Positions 32,116-44,616 are shown, numbered from the stretch's first letter. The stretch is 64,000 nt of DNA from Metellina segmentata (GCA_947359465.1 OX375881.1:121531967-121595966), one strand, 5' to 3'. The notes: generated from the sequence alone by a model not told the origin. A program made the numbers and translations.

Positions 32116-32820
32116 CGCCGCACTAGGGATGCGACATCGCCAACAAAAGATCGATGTTCAATATTAAACATCGATAGTAATAATACATCGCCCAAAAACC
32201 ATAAACATCGACGTATTTAAACTTTCTTCCCCATTTTTAAAAATTGGTTTAGTAATCTCTAACATTAATGTTAGCCCGGGGAGGAGGAAGATTTCATTTG
32301 TCAGTGGCCGTTTTTATTAAGTTTTAACTAAGATTTTTTTAAACTGTCAAAACAAAGTCAAAAAAAGTAATACGAACAGTTAAAAAATATTTTGTTTTCA
32401 AATTGAATAATACAAAAGAAAATAATATTTGCAACAGTTGAAATAGGTACTACTAACTATAAGTATAAGTAGGAAGGTAGATAACATAAATTATTGTTAG
32501 ATATTATTAATTATTTATCAACTTATGGGGGGAAACATAAACTTGTTTTTTGTGTCCTGCTAATAAAATATATTGGGGCCTCTAATTATTATATGCCCAA
32601 ATATATGTTATTTACAGTTTTCAAAATGAAAAAAAAATGTGTTAAGTTATGGAAAAAGCTCTTTCTAATGGGACGGATGTTGCCATCACTGACAAATACT
32701 TAGTCGCACGGTTATTTTTAAAATTTTTATAATGGTACTTTTTTCATTCAATACTAAAAACATCAACAGTGTAAAAACATCGATGTTAAACAAACATTGG
32801 CTTCAATAAATGCGCCGCAC
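32116..32820. mobile_element. Short hAT-like non-autonomous element
   Basis: An exact 8-bp duplication CGCCGCAC (32116-32123 and 32813-32820) encloses 689 bases beginning TAGGGATGCGACATCG. Both sub-terminal parts contain ATCGATGTT words in opposite orientation, giving partial inverted repeats. The extreme right end (CAATAAATG) has lost the CATCCCTA expected. No transposase. Confidence 0.65.
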
Positions 32821-33069
32821 TGGTTTCCATTAAAGCCCTGGATAGTGACTTAAGTAGCGACAGCCTTTTCCCCGGTGCTTTCGTGCCGCTTTCGCTTTTG
32901 ATTGGACGTCAAGAGTCACGTGCGAAAACAGTCGCCATTTTGGGGATTAGCTTGGAATGAGTGCAATGTACATGTAATGGTAGTCTGCGGTCTTTCGTTT
33001 CATTAGCATATTAATTTTCGAAAATTTTAATACATCGTTTGATAGAATAGTATACTGATATTTGATAGA

Positions 33070-33215
33070 TAATTGATAGAATGTACGAATAGCTCAAAAA
33101 CCGGATTCAAATTGTATCGTTTACCAGTAGGAAAACAAAGTGAAGAATGTAGGAAACTGTTGTTGCATAGGATTGGAAGGGATAGATGGATTCCATATGT
33201 AAACGCCAAATTGTG
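33070..33215 (+). pseudogene. Possible THAP-type zinc finger remnant
   Basis: The frame reads CTNSSKTGFKLYRLPVG, then CRKLLLHRIGRDRW and VNAKLC. This resembles the C2CH THAP pattern (Cys, then YRFP-like, then W, then a C ahead of the final H), but the last CxxHF is KGSLNLF here and the first Cys pair is not in frame. It could be a decayed P-element-like or host THAP exon, or chance. Low confidence. Confidence 0.3.
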
Positions 33216-33261
33216 TAAAGGAAGTTTGAATTTATTTTTTACTTTTAATCGAGTTTCTTAA

Positions 33262-36200
33262 CAATACTTTTATGAGTAATGTTGTGCAAGTACAAACCTA
33301 TCGCCCTTAATATGCACACCTGTCAAAATATTTACCAGTTTCAAACATATAATTTAATTTAAATAATGATAGGTTATTAAATAAAAACCAAAATGTTTTC
33401 ATTTAAGTTTTCTGAAGTGAGTAATGTTTAATTTATTTCTTTTTGAACTTTAGATTCTAAATTAATTTTTTTAAATCCAACTATGAAGGATATTGTTTTG
33501 AGATATTTTGAAGTCGCTTAGAAACTGTTTCATACATAGGAGCAAAAAATTACTACATTTTTAAGAAATAGTTAGTAATACAATAAGGCTGTTAATATGT
33601 AGTTCTACAATCTATTAATTAAGTACATAAATATTCTTATGCATTAAAAAGAGACAAATAAGTATGTTATGTGTATGTTTATATGTATTATCCTAAAGTA
33701 TGTATGTTTGTAAAGAAAATAGTAAAACTAATTAATGGCTTTGCAATTTTACATATTTAAAATGAAAAAAATCTAAATTTTGACACAATTCTAAATTTTG
33801 TTAAAATGTTTTAAAGTATGTTATGAATCATCAATAAATTGTTTCATTATTTATAGTAACATTATTCATTTGTTTTTCTTTAGACTTTTAGACATTTTTA
33901 TTTTAAAATATTAAAAATTTAGAAAAAGCTGTGTTGATTTATAAGATATCAAAATAGAAAACAACGGATCCAGGGCTTTAGTTTCCATGAGACAGAAAAG
34001 TTGTTGTTGTAGGTACTCGAATACTATTGTAAGCTTTGCATGCAAATATGGCTCCTTAAAAGCAGAAAGCAAACAATCACGGTATGTCACGTGGAATTGG
34101 GAGATTACCAATTGAAGTAAGAGTGCATTTAGTTCGTATTTCACGAGCTGTGTCCACCAGAGGGTGGAATTCAGTACTAGATGTTCCACTACGATCAAAA
34201 GTATGATTTTTGAACACAAATATAAAATTTCGTGCACATGGAATGCATGGATTTAAAAACAAGTTACTTGTTTCAGTATTACGATTGATGAATAGTATTC
34301 CTGCATCATTATTTACAATAATATTTAACCTAATGTAAAACTATCCAATGGAAGCAAAATTCAGGATATGTTTATAGAAATAACCTATTCTCATGTAACA
34401 ATAATTTTATAAGTGTTTAAGCTCAAAGAAGAAATAGATCACATATCTCAGTAAAAATAAATACGAAGCAAAGTTTTTTTGATAACATACAGTTCCTTCG
34501 GAAACGTGGGTATCGGTGGTACAGTTTGGAAAACAATACTTTTGATACCTTAATTACCCCACAATAACAAATGAAATTACTGCGTTTACGTAAATGTAGA
34601 GCTGCATAGACACTAAATGTGCAAAATTATGTTTTCATGTAATTTTTAATTTGTTCTGCAGAGAAAATAAAAAAAAGACGTTATACTTAATTACTTCATT
34701 GGAGTAAGAAAGCATTTCTTAATTTTTCATGTATGCAAGTTATTTTTTCTTTAAAACAATATCTAAAATTAATACACGATGTTACTGATAGAGAAATTGA
34801 GGTGACTCTTTTTTTGTGGAAGAAGGGAAAGTATAGCATAGTAAATTTGGTAACCACTGTCCTAGTCAAAGAAATGCTTCTGCACTTGTTTCTTGATTCT
34901 ATCTAATCATTGGTTCTGGTGGATTATAACAATCATATTTACTGTTTTTTTGGCACATTCTTGATTTTTCAATACGTTCTTGATACTTCATTTATGTTCT
35001 TTCAGTTGTTCCATCGCACATTAAAAACGAACTTAAGACGGTAGAGAATTTTATATTGCATTTTTTGATATCACGTTGGTAGAATATTTGTACCTTGCTT
35101 TTTATAATTTTCATTTCTAAGGATACTTGGAAATACAATACCATATGTATTTACACAGGGAACAGAAAATGGGCATCGGAGAACATATAATTCAAATTTA
35201 AAATTATATGGCCAGTGTATTTCCTAAAACATAACATTTCTTGGGTTGGTAATAAAACTGTTGCAGAACGCAACACTCTTGTACAGCAAGAACTTTTATC
35301 ACCCCAGCTAATCAACAGATGGTGTTAGAACATCCAGTAAAGATACGTCCAGAGCAAGCGAAAATAAAACGAGTTTTTTTCCGAGGGGTCAGATCCCTCT
35401 TACCGCAAACGAAGGGTCAGTGAGGCAGATTCCTTCTGGCTGCCAACGAAACCTCTCCTGCGTGAGAAAGTGGTCCACTACAACGGAAACGAAGACGCCA
35501 GGCCTAACAACGATTTGGCCACAAGTCGCACATCTAAAAAATGTGATGTGCGAATTGGGGTACCCCAAACAAGGTATTAGAATTCTCCCTTTTTTTTTGT
35601 TGATGGCCATCTAACATATTTAACTACCATACGGTAATACACGTCCCCAGAAATATTCTACAAACTATTTTCTGGTACTTACGTTTATGTCGGTTGGACA
35701 TTGCAGCGATTGTGCTTCTGCAACATGTACATATATGGTGTTATGGACAATCTCGAAGTGCTGTGACTAGTTTTAAAGATATTGTTCTAAACAATACATA
35801 TCAAATAAGAAAACCAACTGTTTCCTGATTGCTTGGTGACTGTGTGATTCTCTGGCCTTTCGAACGCAACGCAACGCAAAAGCAACTAATTTATAATGTC
35901 TGATTTACCTACCAGTTGCAAGGCAGGTGTAGTTGGAACCTATTGTTTCCTACACTTGTAACAAAAACATATTTCTCGAAGACACCGTCAATTCAAACAG
36001 TACACAGTTTTAAGTTGAGACAATACAGTTTCAATTCTTGACTAAATCAGTTTTGGTTATCTCAACTCAAAATCGTATGCTTTTAAACTTCAGAGTTGTG
36101 TGATAAAAACTGAATTTCTGCATCTAACTCAATTCTTTATTTCTGAATCTTCAACCTTTACATTAACACTGCTTTTTAAAATTTTATTTTATAATCTTCT

Positions 36201-36531
36201 GTCTGGGTGCAGCTTGTTCTGATTTGAACCTTGCTCATTTACAACCAATACAATCTCATTGACAAATAGACAAAACTGGGAAAATCTTGCGGAAACATAC
36301 CTGAAAAATATCGAGAGTTGATGACGGGAAAAGAAAAGGTTCCTCCATAATACACTAAGAGCTAAAAAGTCATTTTTGGACACGTAGCTTCGTTCCCATC
36401 TCAGTTACACCCTATCGTCCATTACCAAGGACTACCCGGTAAGTACCACTCATAACTTCCCACCTAGGCATATTTGACCTCTCACTATACCTGTATAAAC
36501 CCATGATACTACCTACATACCATCACTTTTG
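33262..36531. other. Long AT-rich stretch without recognised features
   Basis: About 3.3 kb. Overlapping frames on the minus strand at 33911-34262 and opposite frames at 35389-35614 show no motif. No transposon terminus or RNA gene recognised. Confidence 0.4.
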
Positions 36532-36782
36532 TGAGTTTGAATCCAACTAAAGCCTGGTTGCACTTTCTATCATAGCCTCGAATGTCCCCTTGTTGGGGTG
36601 GTGTGAAAGTTTGGAGAGTGGGGTGCCAGCGGAGGTGTGGTCTCGTCATCTGACCGTGGTTCATAATGACGTGAAGTTGTCATCGAGTCTTTCCATTTGG
36701 TTGATTGGGGGATTGATCCCGGACCGTCGTCAATAGTCCATTGTGATGTTCCTGTACAATGTTAATTAAAAATTCTTACCTA
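36532..36782 (+). repeat. SINE, most of the head missing
   Basis: Begins at the B box (TTGTGAGTTTGAATCC), full body with AAGTTTGGAGAGTGGGGTGC, tail CTGTACAATGTTAATTAAAA. Confidence 0.75.
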
Positions 36783-37231
36783 ACTCCATACCAACTCAAT
36801 ATAGTATCAGTGGAATGTTCACAAATTTAATACTTTTATGATCAGTGTGAAACTCAAATGAAATCTGCACACGACATCTTTATTCGACGTAATGCAAATT
36901 CCCTGTATACATACATATGTAAGTATATTCATATCTCCAGACGCTTACTTAAATTTATGTCTCAATTTATAACGTATTGAACTCCTCCATAAAAATATGT
37001 ACTATGGACTGTCATTGATAATATTTCAGATCATTTTAGAAATCTATTGCACATCCGTTATTGTACAAGAAATTGTTCTTACTGTTACGGATAAATTTAG
37101 TAATAGGCAGTTTTGAATTGAAATCAATGAAATTTAACCTGACCCTTTGCAGCACCTGTGAAACAACTGCATTACAGCAATTATATTCAAATGGATCCAA
37201 TGGTATCGTACCAACGTAGTCAGGTAAATGA
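36783..37231. other. No recognisable feature
   Basis: AT-rich; no gene or transposon terminus seen. Confidence 0.4.
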
Positions 37232-37376
37232 TTAACTCTCCACGGGACTTCCTGGAGACACCTCTTCCATCGAAGTCTGACCCATTTTGCTAATGACGAG
37301 ATATTTTGTCCATCAAGATCATGTCAGCTTCGCTAATGGCATGTTACCTTGTCGAGACAACTACTAGGATTGTTAA
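37232..37376. mobile_element. Compact TTAA MITE with both ends
   Basis: TTAA (37232-37235) and TTAA (37373-37376) enclose 137 bases. The right end GTCGAGACAACTACTAGGAT fits the family terminus and the middle has AATGACGAGATATTTTGTCC. This is the shortest copy with two ends. The next SINE starts immediately after it. Confidence 0.6.
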
Positions 37377-37612
37377 CGTCACGCTAGAGCAACCCAACGG
37401 GTTATTGGTCACGTTCCGGGAACAACCTAGAAGAGAAACATACCAGAACAACACTTATGTCATATCACTCTACAAACAGCCACACCATGCCAACAAGAGG
37501 ACATTTGAGACCAAGACCAATTAAACGGGCTCCAGATCCCACGTTTACGACGGTGTTCTATACGAACTCGCAACCCATCGACTTCTGAAGAGCTATTTTC
37601 TTGACCGGGCTT
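37377..37612 (-). repeat. tRNA-derived SINE, diverged (head type B)
   Basis: On the plus strand it starts GTCACGCTAGAGCAACCCAAC (tail) and ends with the head containing ACGAACTCGCAACCCATCG. Body eroded. Opposite in orientation to the copy at 37618. Confidence 0.65.
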
Positions 37613-37617
37613 GGAGT

Positions 37618-38270
37618 CCGTTTGGAAGAAAATTGGGTAGGCGACTGAAGGGATACGAGTTCGAATCCAATACTAGACCGTCGGTTACATTAGGACTGGT
37701 GCTCCTTCAAGTCTAAATATCCTCGCGTCGTCGTGATATGGAAGTCTGAAAAGCGTGGGGTGCCAGCTGAGGTGTTGCCTCGTCATAAGACTTTGGTTCA
37801 AAATGACGAGGTTGTAGTGTAATGTTCCACCTATTCACACACCCAATCTCTACTGGATGGTAAAAACAGAGACACACGTATCACGTGGTCTCAGAGAAAG
37901 AGAGAAGTGACCATATGGTTGTGTCTGTGAGGGGTTAGACTGAATGGTGGTAGATCAGAAGAAAGGTCACATAGGGAGAAGAACCTAAAGAGCGACGTAG
38001 GCGTCGGTTATTTTGAGACCGATCGTGATTGTAAGGCTCATCTATGAAACGTAAGATTGCCAACTGTTAATTTATTTCTGATTATAACGGTTTTTTACCA
38101 TAATCGTATTTTTAAGTTTTCGGTGTTCTCTTTCTTTTGCCAAGAAAAACTACGCTAGTAACAATACAAAGGTATTGTTCTCAGGGTTGCTCCCTTCTGG
38201 ATTGATCCCGGATCATCGCCGATAGCTCGCTGTGTTACTCGAGCGAAACGCTAATTCAACTATAGATCAA
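37618..38270 (+). repeat. tRNA-derived SINE split by a ~350-base insertion
   Basis: The left part 37618-37815 has the head (GTTTGGAAGAAAATTGGG; B box ACGAGTTCGAATCC) and the body up to CAAAATGACGAGGTTGT. The right part 38168-38270 resumes at TGTTCTCAGGGTTGCTCCC and ends in the tail AGCGAAACGCTAATTCAACT. What lies between is foreign to the SINE. Confidence 0.7.
37816..38167. mobile_element. Insertion of unknown type inside a SINE
   Basis: About 350 bases starting near TGTAATGTTCCACC and ending near GCTAGTAACA, non-coding. The TGT...ACA edges are compatible with a solo LTR. A convincing target duplication is not visible: TTGT on both sides is the best candidate, and that would shift the edges by a few bases. 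Confidence 0.35.
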
Positions 38271-38679
38271 CCAGTCGCTACTCTACCAACTTTAATACCA
38301 CAGGCATCGGCTACCAAGAAATACAACGGGCAGCTATTTCAATTTTATTTTATTTTCTCGCTACCTGAGGTCTCGTGGGAGCCACGTTCGATATGCAAAA
38401 TAAGATACCCGCCTGTAAAAAGAAGCGTAGACTGGATTCGAGAGCGAAATCCAAAGAAGTGTTTTTTTCCCCATTCTTCCCACTATGGAACGAGAGTTTT
38501 CATCGAAACTGCATTTTCGGGGACGCGCTGGGGCCGTCCTTTAGACTTCTTCCCGTCTCCCAAATCCACGGTTACAGTGACAGTGAATCGGATGAGCATA
38601 CATTGGAATTTCAAGATGTGACTGAGCTTCCACGAGAGGGTTCTTCGGCGGGACGCAAACAAGCCGCAGCAGAAGCAAA
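38271..38679. other. No recognisable feature
   Basis: Two overlapping frames (38232-38621, 38375-38704) have no motif and run across the SINE tail or the Tc1 end. Not called. Confidence 0.4.
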
Positions 38680-39532
38680 TACACTGAAGAACCAAACATT
38701 ATGACCACCTACAGAGTAAAGCGTTGCGTCTCCTTGCGACTGTAAAACAGCTGCAAGTCGTCTGGGCATGGATGCCACAGGTTCTTGGTACATAAATGAA
38801 GACAGGTTGTACCAAATGTCTATGCAGCGGTCACACAAAGTAGAGATATTCGGATATGGTAGTGTTTGAGCTCTGAGCAGCCGCTCCCTGACACCCCAAA
38901 TGTGCTCTATCGGATTAAGATCCGGCTAGTTAGGTGGCCAGAACATTAAGTGGAATTCATCAGTATGTTCCTCGAACCACTCCAACACAATCCGAGCCTC
39001 GTGATATGGGACGTTGTCCTGCTGGAAGATTCCATTTCCAGTTGGGAAGACAGACGCCATGTAAGGGTGCAACTGATCCGCACTGATGTTCAGATAGTTT
39101 GCAGCGTTCATGGTTTGTTCTACTACAACTACGGGTTCCAGAGTCCCTCATTAGAACGTCCCTCAAAGCATAATACCGCCACCACCAGCCTGTGTGTCAC
39201 CTGCTGTACAAAAGGGTGTCAACTGTTCGCCTGGCAGACGGCTTACCCTGACACGATCATCACCGTGATAAATGAGAAATCGGGATTCATCTGACCAGGC
39301 AACTTTCTTCCACTCATCAATGGTCCAGTCTCGATGTTCCCGGGCCCACTGTAGGCGTAGTTGACGATGACGCTTTGTCAACAGAGGCACACGAGTGGGA
39401 CGTCTGCTGCACAGTGCCAAAATTGTCCACTAAACTGTATGTTTCGAAACACTTGCGCTTGGACCTGGATTGTATTGGGCTGTCAGCTGAACCACTGTGG
39501 GGATGGTCAAAATATTTTGGCTCGTAAGTGTA
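38680..39532 (-). mobile_element. Tc1-like transposon with broken transposase (family 3)
   Basis: Element 38682-39530 with TA at both ends. The termini CACTGAAGAACCAAACATTA and, at the right, the complement of CACTTACGAGCCAAAATATT are inverted repeats. Minus-strand pieces: VPLLTKRHRQLRLQWAREHRDWT and the first Asp in WSDESRF (39163-39420), then FQQDNVPYHEARIV and a stop before PDLNPIEHIW (near 38926). The catalytic triad is present, but the gene is broken and the DNA-binding start is missing. Confidence 0.88.
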
Positions 39533-39629
39533 TGTCTCTTTGGTAAAGTTATTATATCGAATTTACCGCGTTTTCGACGCTATGAGGAGCTAATTGTTGC
39601 TACTCTAGGAAGATGCGTGGATGGTAGGT

Positions 39630-39853
39630 AAGTGATTTAACTTCACACCGGAACAGCACAATGGCATATTGGTGACCATCACCAAAGGAAAGATCCGAGA
39701 ACTAAACCGCGTCCCTTTGAGCCACGGTCAGATGACGAAATCACTCCTGAGCTGGTACTCCACTCTGTGGCACAGATATACGTCCACACCACCTCGACGT
39801 AAGGAACTGTGAGGAAACGACAAAGTTAACTTGCACCAGCTGCCCTTGTAAAT
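39630..39853 (-). repeat. SINE, head missing, diverged
   Basis: Tail at the left (CACCGGAACAGCACAATGGC), body with GAGCCACGGTCAGATGACGA, ending at the junction TTAACTTGCACCAGCTGCCC. Confidence 0.65.
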
Positions 39854-40894
39854 CAATGTCTTTAGTTGGACTAAGTCCCGCAAGACACGTGGAAGACGGT
39901 GCATATCACCCAGTTTATTTCGAGGTACCCTATACCCTAGCAGAATTATTAGGTGTTGCTCGGGTTGAATTTGTTAAACGTTTGCTGGAACTGATGCGAA
40001 AAATTACCTGTCTCTATCAGAGAAAAATGCAAACATCATGAAAATGCAATTACAAAAAAATAGTTGGAAAAGCAGAGAATAATTTCTTAAACTCCATTTT
40101 TGACATTTCTATAGATACCTATGGGAATTTCGAATCGTTCTAAGCTCTCCTTTGCACACCTAGGTTTAATATGTTGCCCAAGTTCCTGCAGGTATCTAAA
40201 GAAGTGTAAACAATTTGATGCGGATTGGTCAATCGGTGTAGATTTGACAGATATATCGCCAACTCAGCTTCATTTAAATAACTTCATTTTGAAGCTTCTA
40301 CAAAATTGTTTTGAATGAGACATGAATTTTGTTCCTCAAAAAATAATCATTCGTAAATTTTACACCCCGTGTCCATTTCAATGTATCTCGTAATTTAAAT
40401 GTAACAAAGAAAATTGTAAAATAATGTATTCTTGATTGATATTCAAGGAGGGTACTTGTATTTTTTCTATTAAGTATTATTTTAATCAGTTGCTTTGATT
40501 TATAATTTCAGTTGTTGAATTGTATACATACAAATAACATTTTTATTTTCCGGATACTAAAACTGCTTGTCACTAGTAACTATATTTAATAACCCAGTGT
40601 TTATTTTTGTTTATTCAACACTTTTTTTACATAAATGTCTTGTTTTTGATATGGTATATTCCATATGTCACTCTTACAAACCTATATGGAGTATATTTTA
40701 GGATTAAATTATGGAAAATGCTTCAAAAAAATTCAAAATATGTGTGCAAACATAGACAGTGTAAAAGGGACATGGGGGAGTAGAAAAGGTGCTAGTCATT
40801 TTAGCAGGCAACGGGGCCTACGGATTGCGTGGGGGGACTGGAGGGATGTTTATCTACCTAGGGTAACCCTACAAGTAGTTTTGAGAAGATGTCC
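39854..40894. other. No recognisable feature
   Basis: The frame 39856-40041 (LAELLGVARVEFVKRLLEL) looks like a plausible peptide but has no known motif or splice context. Nothing else identified. Confidence 0.35.
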
Positions 40895-41045
40895 AACAAA
40901 ATGTGACCCATTTTGTTAATGCCGAAATCTATTGACATTATGTTAGTCTGCCGATTTTTTGTTAGTGATCAAGATGTCGTAATTTTCCTACTAATGTCAA
41001 TAGATACCTCGTCCATCATGATATACTAAAGGTTTTGTTGATGAC
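40895..41045. mobile_element. Fragment of the TTAA/palindrome MITE family
   Basis: Diverged units, including ATAGATACCTCGTCCATCAT and GACCCATTTTGTTAATGCCG. No ends preserved. Confidence 0.35.
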
Positions 41046-41585
41046 AATAAAGAAGAAGCGAAATAGACATTGACCAGTGTCAATGTCATTGCATAGTGTC
41101 AATGAACAGTTACGTCAATGAAAATGAATTTCGGTATTTTAAGGAATTTCATAATTAATCTCTGTCCTCTTTTCCGAAATGTAAAAAACGCGCTTATCTT
41201 AAGTAAAAAAACAAGGTTTTCTAAACCAGAATGTTTTCCTATCATCCATATTTGTTTAAAACAGGGGGTTCAAGTTAAAAAATAAAGTAAATTGTATTTT
41301 GATGGATAAATACATTTCGCCAAACAAATATTTATCTACATTTTAAAAACTGACATCAACTGCAAGATAAATCTACTTCAAAGAGTTTGAATTCTAATTG
41401 AGTTGAATACTTATAACGTTTTGCGTGTTTACCCCGTGGTTTGCTATTTGTTTATCGTATTTCTATTTTGTTTCTTTTTCTTCGATCAAACACTCCATTG
41501 TTTATACTCTTCTATTGATGCCTTCATGAAAAATGCGGTCGTAGGAATTGTTTTCAACCTTAGACACATTCTCTCTGCCCCAAGC
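41046..41585. other. No recognisable feature
   Basis: A short CAGTGTCAATG/TAGTGTCAATG direct repeat near 41072-41105. A hydrophobic 65-residue frame at 41403-41600 has no supporting evidence. Confidence 0.35.
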
Positions 41586-41897
41586 AAGGGGCCGCGGTAA
41601 CTTGGTTGCGAGTAACAGACAAACAACCGAAGAGTTGCGAGATCGAGTCCAACCAGAGATCGTCCTGTAAAAAGGGGCTGGTGCCCGTTAAATTAATTGT
41701 GGCCTAAATATGGCCTCATGTTTGCATGGTATGGAAGTTTGGAGAGTGGGGTGCCATCTCAGAAGTTGCCTTGTCATCTGACCGTGGTTCAAAATTACTC
41801 GTTGTTTTCCTCGGATGTTTCCCTTCGGAATTAATCCCGGACCGTGTCGTCAACAGCGCGTTTTGTTTCTCCAGTACGACGTTAAAATACCACCTAT
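41586..41897 (+). repeat. tRNA-derived SINE, full length (head type B)
   Basis: Head GGGGCCGCGGTAACTTGGTT, B box GCGAGATCGAGTCC, junction AAGGGGCTGGTGCCCGTTAA, body, and tail CCAGTACGACGTTAAAATACC. Confidence 0.85.
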
Positions 41898-42631
41898 CCT
41901 CGAACATCTCTGGTCGGCTTCTTGCGGTGAATTTCAATTTTTTATACTGGAGATTATACTCGTTTCGTGATATTACGTATATGGATATTTTGTAATCACT
42001 GTTAGGATTTTTATGAACCGACTGATCGGGGGACCTAGCTTTTATCTTTATGTGTCTCCTTTTTATAAAACATGAGACTATGACAAAAGCCTTTAAAAGA
42101 AAGTCTCGCATAATTCCCAGGGAACTGACTGAATTATGCAAAGCGGTATTCATTGAAGCAACTCCAAATAGTTTCCCTCCAACATTTCCGAAAGTTTATG
42201 TCCCCGCATTTAAAAAGCCTTTCTTAATCGACTTCCGAATATAAATCAAGTAACAACCAACCAGAGGACCGTTCTGCCAAGGAAGGGCTTTTATCGATTT
42301 CGTCGAACTCAAATGCACCTTATTTTATTTAGTAAACAGAACAGCCATAAACTGTATTACGCTGCTGACGTGTTTCAAACTCACTTGTTTTGGTTCTGAA
42401 TGACGCTGAAAGCACCGTTCACATTTCTTCTTCTGAGGAGATTCGCTATATGGATTTGGATTTCAATACAGCTCTCTAAGGAAACTTTTCACAAATTGTT
42501 GCATTTGTGGGACAGTGAGGTCCAGTCGATTCAATCTCTGGGGACGATCCTCAGAATTTCACAAGAACTCCAAAGCCACTTTGCAGTAAGAAAGCATTAT
42601 ATAGGATGGTCGGTTTTCATGGAAAGTTGTA
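41898..42631. other. No recognisable feature
   Basis: Short frames at 42050-42244 and 42400-42693 have no motif. No transposon end apart from the Tc1 that follows. Confidence 0.4.
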
Positions 42632-43397
42632 TACACTATAACAAAAAAAAATTGACGAACCAAGAATATCCAAGACGAATCCGATTGCGATAAAAATGGG
42701 TGGAAGTGAAGAACATACATAGAAAATCAAACGATTCAAATTTCAGTACAATTGAATGTTTTATTTCAGAGTTTGACTGTTACAAAGCGAGGAAGTCAAT
42801 AAGGCGTTGGTCCACCTCTGGTCTGGATGCGTCACCCGGCGTGGCATAGACTGAAAAAGTTCCCGGATGGTATATTGCGGAATTTATTTGCCGTGTTCAA
42901 CTGTCGAGCTAAAGGGTTAACATTTCGGGATGGTTCCCATAACGTCCCAAATTTGCTGTATGGGAGAGAGATCAGGTCACCTAGCTGGATAAGAAGGTGT
43001 TGGGAAAGCTTGAAGACAGTTGATAACAACACGTGGCGTGTGTGGCCGAGCATTATCTTGCTGAAACATGTGTCACAAAAGGAACGGTAGCACAACCGGT
43101 CGTAGAATATCGGCTACGAACCACTGTGCTGTAAGAAATGTCTACCAAAGGGGCTTTCAAAGGAGATGGAACCCCAGATCATAACGTCCTGTTGTGAGCA
43201 TGTGTGGCGTGCAATAGTAAGGGCAGGATCCCCACGCAGCCTTGGACGTCTCCCACACGTCTGTGGTTGTCGTCAGGACACAGTTAGAAATGGAACTCGT
43301 CATTAAAGACGATCCGTCCCCAGTCAGCTCCGTTTCAAGTGGATCGAGCCCGGCATAACTCCTTGATGCGTTGATGATTTTTTTGTTATAGATTGTA
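42632..43397 (-). mobile_element. Tc1-like element, internally deleted (family 1, copy B)
   Basis: TA at 42632-42633 and 43396-43397. Termini CACTATAACAAAAAAA and the complement of CAATCTATAACAAAAAA. Minus strand: GRIVFNDEFHF with the first Asp, later a cluster of stops, and the same PEVDQRL-type end as copy A at 14808-15486. Long parts align with copy A (for example the AGTTTGACTGTTACAAAGCG region) in the opposite orientation. Confidence 0.85.
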
Positions 43398-43439
43398 TTT
43401 TTAGATTATGTATCGTCAACTTAAATGTCCAAGAGATTT

Positions 43440-43640
43440 AGAGGAGGGTATCGCATCCATCGAGGTTTGACAAATCTTGCTAATGTTCCGGCATCAAATT
43501 TTGGACGATTTTTTTGTGATGAACGAGATTAAGTCTGTTTTCGTATAAATGACAAGATATCTTGTCCATTAAAATCGGATCAGTTTTGTTAATAACAAGA
43601 TATCTCGTCGAGTTATTTTAAACCACTAGGGGATTTAAAA
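43440..43640. mobile_element. TTAA/palindrome MITE, eroded ends
   Basis: Contains AATGACAAGATATCTTGTCC and AATAACAAGATATCTCGTCG separated by AAAATCGGATCAGTTTTGTT. The right end, AAACCACTAGGGGATTTAA, is a decayed family terminus. Confidence 0.5.
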
Positions 43641-44156
43641 TTAAACACTAAGACGGAAATTTCAGATATTTTTTGTAGACCATATTGTGATTATCTTTAT
43701 ACTGAGATTGTCTACGAAGTCATCTTTTATTTACATAAAGGTTACATTTCTTCAGTCTTACACTTGACACACGTTTTTCTTTTCATACACTTGAGAGACA
43801 CATAAACAAGTTAATAAATGTACATTCTTTTGTATACTTTTAATAAGAAGTTGATAAATCAATACTTAATCATAATTACGCAACATTTTTTTTTGAATCT
43901 TGCATCTGGATTATGAGAGTCCAGCGTAATAACTACAATTTCAAATGTATTCTATACACCAAATGTACATAAATGAACATTGGTAAGAGCAATAAGTACA
44001 GTCTTATACAAATTCTGTGTTTCATTGCCTAAATGAATCACATATTTTGTATAAAAGATTTCTCAAATTATTCCCTCCGTTACAATCCAACAAGATCTGT
44101 TCCTAAGTCTCTTCATCAAGGCAAATAAATATTAATAAAAATCTCTTAAATCTATC
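43641..44156. other. No recognisable feature
   Basis: AT-rich; no gene or transposon terminus seen. Confidence 0.4.
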
Positions 44157-44616
44157 CCTCTTCTCTGAGTGCCTCTGAAATCTCTTTCTCTAAATGTCTC
44201 TGATGTCCCTCTCTCTTTGAGTGTCTCTGATGTCCCTCTATCTCTCTTTGAATGTCTCTGAAGAGATAGTATCTATCTCTCTCGCTTTAAGTGTCTGAAG
44301 TCTATCTCTCTCTTGTTTCTGAAGTCTCTATCTCTCTCTCTCTTTGAGTGTCTCTGAAATCTATCTCTCTTCTCTGAAGTCCTCCCCTTTCACTCGGAGT
44401 GTCTCTGAAATCTCTCTCTTTTTAGTGTCTCTGAAATCTCTCTCTTTTGAGTATCTCTGAAATCTCTCTCTTTTGAGTGTCTCCGAAGTCTCTCTGAATA
44501 TCTTTAAAGTCTCTGAATGACTTTGAAGTCTTTCTCTGTCTCTGAATGTCTTTGAAGACACACTCTCTCTCTCTCTGAAAATCTCTGAAGTCTCTCTCCC
44601 AGAGTGTCTTTGAATA
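44157..44616 (+). repeat. CT-rich minisatellite
   Basis: Tandem, imperfect units around TCTCTGAAATCTCTCTCTTT and GAGTGTCTCTGAAGTC, about 28-40 bases each, over 460 bases. The Arg/Glu-rich minus-strand frame 44361-44678 is its translation and not a gene. Confidence 0.85.

Noticed and set aside
31793..32195. Phe/Pro/Ser-rich minus-strand frames
   Set aside because: Translation of the complement of a minisatellite and an A run.
35389..35614. Opposite-strand frames with CxxC
   Set aside because: A single CATC pair is not enough for a zinc finger; both strands are open over the same bases by chance.
38232..38704. Two overlapping frames of about 110-130 residues
   Set aside because: No domain; they begin in a SINE tail or run into the Tc1 end.
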